Below are positions 61,233-64,000 of a stretch of 64,000 nucleotides of DNA, piece by piece; the first letter of the stretch is position 1; the number at the start of each line of letters is the position of its first letter. The notes under the pieces were generated by a model, which saw only the letters and a list, made by a program, of their open reading frames with translations, ran no database searches and was not told the origin of the DNA. The translations under genes were made by a program, and so were the position numbers. Origin of the DNA: Bacillus altitudinis 41KF2b (GTDB lineage: Bacteria; Bacillota; Bacilli; Bacillales; Bacillaceae); NCBI RefSeq assembly GCF_000691145.1, contig NZ_ASJC01000002.1, positions 186,001 to 250,000 of the forward strand, written 5' to 3'.

Positions 61233-61897
61233 TGCCGATGCTGACCGAAGATTTTCTTTCACCTATCTGGCTGTCCGTACAAGTGGCTGCTTTCAGCGGG
61301 TTATTGGCTGTCGTTTTAGGAACGTCCATTGGTTTTTGGATGGCGCGTACATCTTTCAAAGGAAAAATGATCGTGGAAACGCTCCTCATGATGCCGCTTG
61401 TCCTGCCGCCAACGGTCGTAGGATTTCTGCTGCTCGTCGTGTTCGGGAAGCACAGTGTGATTGGACAAGCCATTGAATGGATCTTCCATCAGCCTGTCAT
61501 CTTCACTTATTGGGCAGCGGTCATTGCATCGACGGTTGTCGCATTCCCGCTCATGTATCAATCAGCGAAAGCTGGTTTTTCTACGATTGAGTCAGACATT
61601 GAAGGTGCTGCAAAAGTTGATGGTGCGCATTCTTTCCAGGTCTTTGCCTATATTACCGTCCCACTCGCACTGCCATCTCTTCTCTCTGGTGCGGTTCTAA
61701 GTTTTGCAAGGGCCTTAGGAGAATTTGGAGCGACCTTAATGTTCGCCGGCAACATTCCTGGGAAAACACAAACCCTCCCAACAGCCATCTATGTGGCAAT
61801 TGATTCTGGACGAATGGAACTTGCGTGGGCTTGGACGATTTGTATTGTGATCCTGTCTTTTCTCATGCTGTTGGCTGTGCGCCGAAGCAGGACTTAA
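61232..61897 (+). CDS. modB: ModB (YvgM), molybdate ABC transporter permease
   Basis: A 221-residue permease with five helices. The EAA loop that contacts the ATPase is IEGAAKVDGAHSFQVFAYITVPLA. No modC gene follows; the operon ends at the duplicated terminator of repeat copy D. The same gene pair without modC exists in B. subtilis, so an ATPase must be supplied from another locus. Confidence 0.92.
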   Translation: MPMLTEDFLSPIWLSVQVAAFSGLLAVVLGTSIGFWMARTSFKGKMIVETLLMMPLVLPPTVVGFLLLVVFGKHSVIGQAIEWIFHQPVIFTYWAAVIASTVVAFPLMYQSAKAGFSTIESDIEGAAKVDGAHSFQVFAYITVPLALPSLLSGAVLSFARALGEFGATLMFAGNIPGKTQTLPTAIYVAIDSGRMELAWAWTICIVILSFLMLLAVRRSRT

Positions 61898-61899
61898 AA

Positions 61900-61929
61900 A
61901 ATCCCCTTCTCAAAAAGAGAAAGGGAATT
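61900..61929. terminator. Left terminator at repeat copy D
   Basis: AATCCCCTTCTC, loop AAAAA, GAGAAAGGGAATT, preceded by an A-tract and followed directly by the repeat. The arms are slightly diverged. On the minus strand it is followed by TTTTTAAG. Confidence 0.85.
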
Positions 61930-62062
61930 CAGATTGTTGACAAAGGGCTAAAATGAACTTGATTTTAGCCCTTTGTCTTTTTTCAGCGTGATAGAAAACC
62001 TTTGCTAGTCTAGGAAGCACCAGTACTCACTGACAAAATATGCGAGGGTTTGTCTACACGCT
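61930..62062 (-). repeat. Terminator-flanked repeat element, copy D (reverse, internally deleted)
   Basis: A 133 bp shortened copy in the orientation of copy C: on the plus strand CAGATTGTTGACAAAGGGC to TGTCTACACGCT. The 16 bp hairpin (GACAAAGGGCTAAAAT / ATTTTAGCCCTTTGTC) is intact and is followed by TTTTTTC, making a complete intrinsic terminator on the plus strand. About 40 bases of the middle of domain I are missing, and one base is inserted near CTAGTCTAGG. It lies between the convergent genes modB and yvgN. Confidence 0.83.
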
Positions 62063-62072
62063 AAGGGGATTT
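62063..62072 (-). terminator. Half-terminator remnant at the right of repeat copy D
   Basis: Only AAGGGGATT plus the T-tract remains of the second terminator copy; the 5' arm is gone. Plus-strand termination may now depend on the hairpin inside the repeat. Confidence 0.7.
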
Positions 62073-62077
62073 TTTAT

Positions 62078-62923
62078 TTATTCAAACCCAACCGTCATCG
62101 TTTCTGGATTAGACCCGACACGTTCGTTATTATTAAGTGCATTGATTTTTTCCATGTCTTCTTGTGAAAGCTCGAAGTCAAAAATGTCGGCATTTTGTTT
62201 AATGCGTTCTTCATTGATTGATTTTGGAATAGTGACAACACCGCTTTGCAGATCCCAACGCAAGATCACTTGAGCCACAGATTTGTTGTATTGTGCTGCA
62301 ATTTCCTTTAATACGTCATGATCCAAAAGCTTTCCTTGCATCAGCGGAGACCACGCTTCAATTTGAATGCCTTTTTCTTTCGCATATTGTCGTAATTCTA
62401 CAAGTGTCAGTTTTGGATGAAACTCCACTTGGTTCACCGCTGGAACAACCTCCGCATCTTTTAACAGCTCTTCTAAATGCTGCACGTAGAAGTTGCTGAC
62501 ACCAATCGCTCTTACTTTTCCATCTTTATAAAGCTTCTCAAGCGCACGCCATGTCTCTTTAAACGTGTCTGCATTTGGTCCAGGCCAATGAATCAAATAG
62601 AGGTCTAAGTAATCAAGACCGAGCCGGTTTAAGCTTGCGTCGAATGCAGCGAGTGCTTTGTCATATCCTTGATCTGTGTTCCATACTTTTGACGTAATGA
62701 ACAATTCTTCTCTTTTGACGCCAGATTCTTTAATGGCTTTCCCTACGCCTGTCTCGTTTTTATAAACGGCAGCCGTATCAATGCTGCGATAACCGTTTCG
62801 TATGGCTGCTTTTACGGCATCAACCACTTGGTTGCCGTCCTCCACTTTGAATACACCTAAACCAAACCATGGCATTTCTACTCCGTTATTTAGTGTTACG
62901 GTATCATTCAAGCTTTTGACCAT
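62078..62923 (-). CDS. yvgN: YvgN, aldo-keto reductase (glyoxal reductase type)
   Basis: A 281-residue NADPH-dependent aldo-keto reductase, TIM barrel. The catalytic tetrad is visible in RSIDTAAVYKNE (Asp, Tyr), ITSKVWN (Lys) and LIHWPG (His). IPKSINEERIKQN is the NADPH-binding C-terminal signature. B. subtilis YvgN reduces glyoxal and methylglyoxal. The ATG at 62923 has AAAGGTGG upstream. Confidence 0.94.
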   Translation of the reverse strand: MVKSLNDTVTLNNGVEMPWFGLGVFKVEDGNQVVDAVKAAIRNGYRSIDTAAVYKNETGVGKAIKESGVKREELFITSKVWNTDQGYDKALAAFDASLNRLGLDYLDLYLIHWPGPNADTFKETWRALEKLYKDGKVRAIGVSNFYVQHLEELLKDAEVVPAVNQVEFHPKLTLVELRQYAKEKGIQIEAWSPLMQGKLLDHDVLKEIAAQYNKSVAQVILRWDLQSGVVTIPKSINEERIKQNADIFDFELSQEDMEKINALNNNERVGSNPETMTVGFE

Positions 62924-62991
62924 GTTAACAACCACCTTTTCATAGATTCCATCTTTTTCATTATCTCATGTTGCGTTTGAAAACTCTATTA

Positions 62992-63861
62992 TCAGGCGTT
63001 TCTCTTCGCTTCAATCGCTAACAGCAAAGCACCTGTCATACCTGCCTTGTCCTCAAGTCCAGGAGAGACAATGTATGTATCAAGCGGCGGCATGTCGACA
63101 TAATCATTGACATACGCAGCCAGCTTCTCTCGAATGAGCGGAAATAGCTGTTTTTGCTTCATGACGCCTCCACCCATTATGATTCGCTCTGGGCTTAATA
63201 TCAGCGTGTTTTGCATTAATGCCTGTGCTAAATAATCTGCTTCAAGAGACCAAACTTCTTCTTCTTCGGTAAGCTCTTTAGCCGGCTTCCCCCACCTTGC
63301 CTCAATAGCTGGTCCTGCCGCCAGTCCTTCTAAGCAAGTACCATGCGCCGGGCAGACACCTGCAAACTGATCTGATTCATGCTGCCTGACCAGGATGTGT
63401 CCCATCTCTGGATGTGAGTGACCGTGGAGAAGCTCATTTTTCACAACAGCCCCGGCACCAATCCCCGTACCGACCGTGATATACAGACAGCTGCTTAGCC
63501 CTTTGGCGGCCCCTTTTGTCAGTTCACCTAATGCTGCGGCATTGACATCTGTCGTAAAGGACACCGGTACGCCTAATTGTTTCTCCAGCTCAGGTATAAA
63601 CGGGTAATGTTTCCATTCAACTTTCGGCGTATTCATGATGTAACCGTAAGAAGGATCGTCTTTCTGGACACAAATCGGTCCAAAGGAACCAACCCCTAAT
63701 GCTGCAATTTCATGTTGCTGAAAAAATGGAATAAGTGATTGGATGGTTTTTTCCGGGTGCTCTGTTGGAATGGTCAATTCCTCTATGATATCACCATGTT
63801 CATTGCCAATGGCACAACAGAACTTTGTTCCCCCAGCTTCAATCGCTCCGTAATATGTCAT
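62992..63861 (-). CDS. ROK-family fructokinase
   Basis: A 289-residue sugar kinase of the ROK family: N-terminal GAIEAGGTKFCCAIGNEHG, VGTGIGAGAVV, GHILVRQHE, and a zinc site formed by His and Cys residues in the segment ending VCPAHGTCLEG. The mixed His/Cys site is typical of the ScrK/GmuE (YdhR) fructokinases of Firmicutes, which make fructose 6-phosphate. The gene starts 64 bases downstream of the gene at the window edge. B. subtilis has other genes after yvgN, so the synteny ends here. Confidence 0.88.
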   Translation of the reverse strand: MTYYGAIEAGGTKFCCAIGNEHGDIIEELTIPTEHPEKTIQSLIPFFQQHEIAALGVGSFGPICVQKDDPSYGYIMNTPKVEWKHYPFIPELEKQLGVPVSFTTDVNAAALGELTKGAAKGLSSCLYITVGTGIGAGAVVKNELLHGHSHPEMGHILVRQHESDQFAGVCPAHGTCLEGLAAGPAIEARWGKPAKELTEEEEVWSLEADYLAQALMQNTLILSPERIIMGGGVMKQKQLFPLIREKLAAYVNDYVDMPPLDTYIVSPGLEDKAGMTGALLLAIEAKRNA

Positions 63862-63924
63862 CCTGCCTCTCCCCCTGCTCGTCTCTTTTTTTCATCATAA
63901 AACATAGGCGAGAAGATGACAACA

Positions 63925-64000
63925 TCATGTATTGGTCAGTAAGACTGCTTCCATGTCGTTGATATACTCCCTTAAATGATGGGCAATATCACGATTGATT
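63925..64000 (-). CDS. 3' end of an unidentified gene
   Basis: The last 24 codons of a minus-strand frame that enters from the right edge and stops at 63925 (TGA). The visible part includes RDIAHHLREYINDMEAV, helical and charged. It is too short to assign. It lies upstream of the ROK fructokinase and on the same strand. Confidence 0.55.
   Translation of the reverse strand, partial: INRDIAHHLREYINDMEAVLLTNT

Overview
The window is chromosomal DNA of a Bacillus, most likely of the B. pumilus group (B. pumilus, B. safensis or B. altitudinis). The evidence is gene content and order, which follow the yus-gerA-lia-yvr-fhu-yvs-yvg part of the B. subtilis 168 chromosome as I remember it. Departures from that order include absence of fadM and yusO-yusT next to yusN, absence of mrgA between yusZ and htrB, and two inserted sugar-acid modules. 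Gene names rest on protein recognition plus this synteny; no database search was run. I found no rRNA, tRNA, CRISPR array, prophage or transposase.

Layout. 1-7.1 kb: minus-strand genes yusE (partial), yusF, yusG, gcvH, yusI and the beta-oxidation operon fadNAE, with a FadR operator at its head. 7.3-8.1 kb: three small sporulation-type genes (yuzL, a CotF-like gene, yusN). 8.3-11.0 kb: yusU, siderophore ATPase yusV with a Fur box, lipoprotein yusW, dehydrogenase yusZ. 11.3-15.0 kb: the secretion-stress protease htrB and its divergent regulators cssRS. 15.0-22.2 kb: a small gene divergent from the TetR-type yuxN, fumC, yvzF, and a gerA germinant-receptor operon with a fourth membrane-protein gene. 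22.2-26.8 kb: the cell-envelope-stress operon liaIHGFSR. 27.1-37.7 kb: yvqK, then an accessory catabolic region (a dehydrogenase with a catabolite-repression site, PdxA2, a four-carbon acid-sugar kinase, a PrpR-type regulator without the sigma-54 loop, a cytoplasmic sialidase-like protein, a sodium symporter, an iron alcohol dehydrogenase and a DapA-type aldolase). 37.8-41.1 kb: an ABC importer (yvrABC). 41.3-48.2 kb: galacturonate catabolism (uxaC, exuR, uxaB, uxaA) plus a GH28 polygalacturonase-like gene. 48.3-50.8 kb: the yvrGH two-component system. 51.0-55.1 kb: the hydroxamate siderophore importer fhuBGC/fhuD with two Fur boxes. 55.1-64 kb: lysine-type transporter yvsH behind a lysine riboswitch, sspJ, a MarR regulator, yvsG, the LTA-synthase-like yvgJ, modAB, yvgN, a ROK fructokinase and the 3' end of an unknown gene.

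The most unusual structure is a family of four related non-coding elements (133-178 bp) at 8.1, 11.1, 26.9 and 61.9 kb. Each lies between two copies of the local transcription terminator hairpin, so that one A-tract/hairpin/T-tract terminator has become A-tract/hairpin/element/hairpin/T-tract. The duplicated target is therefore the whole terminator palindrome, and each element is placed inside the 3' untranslated region of its neighbours.
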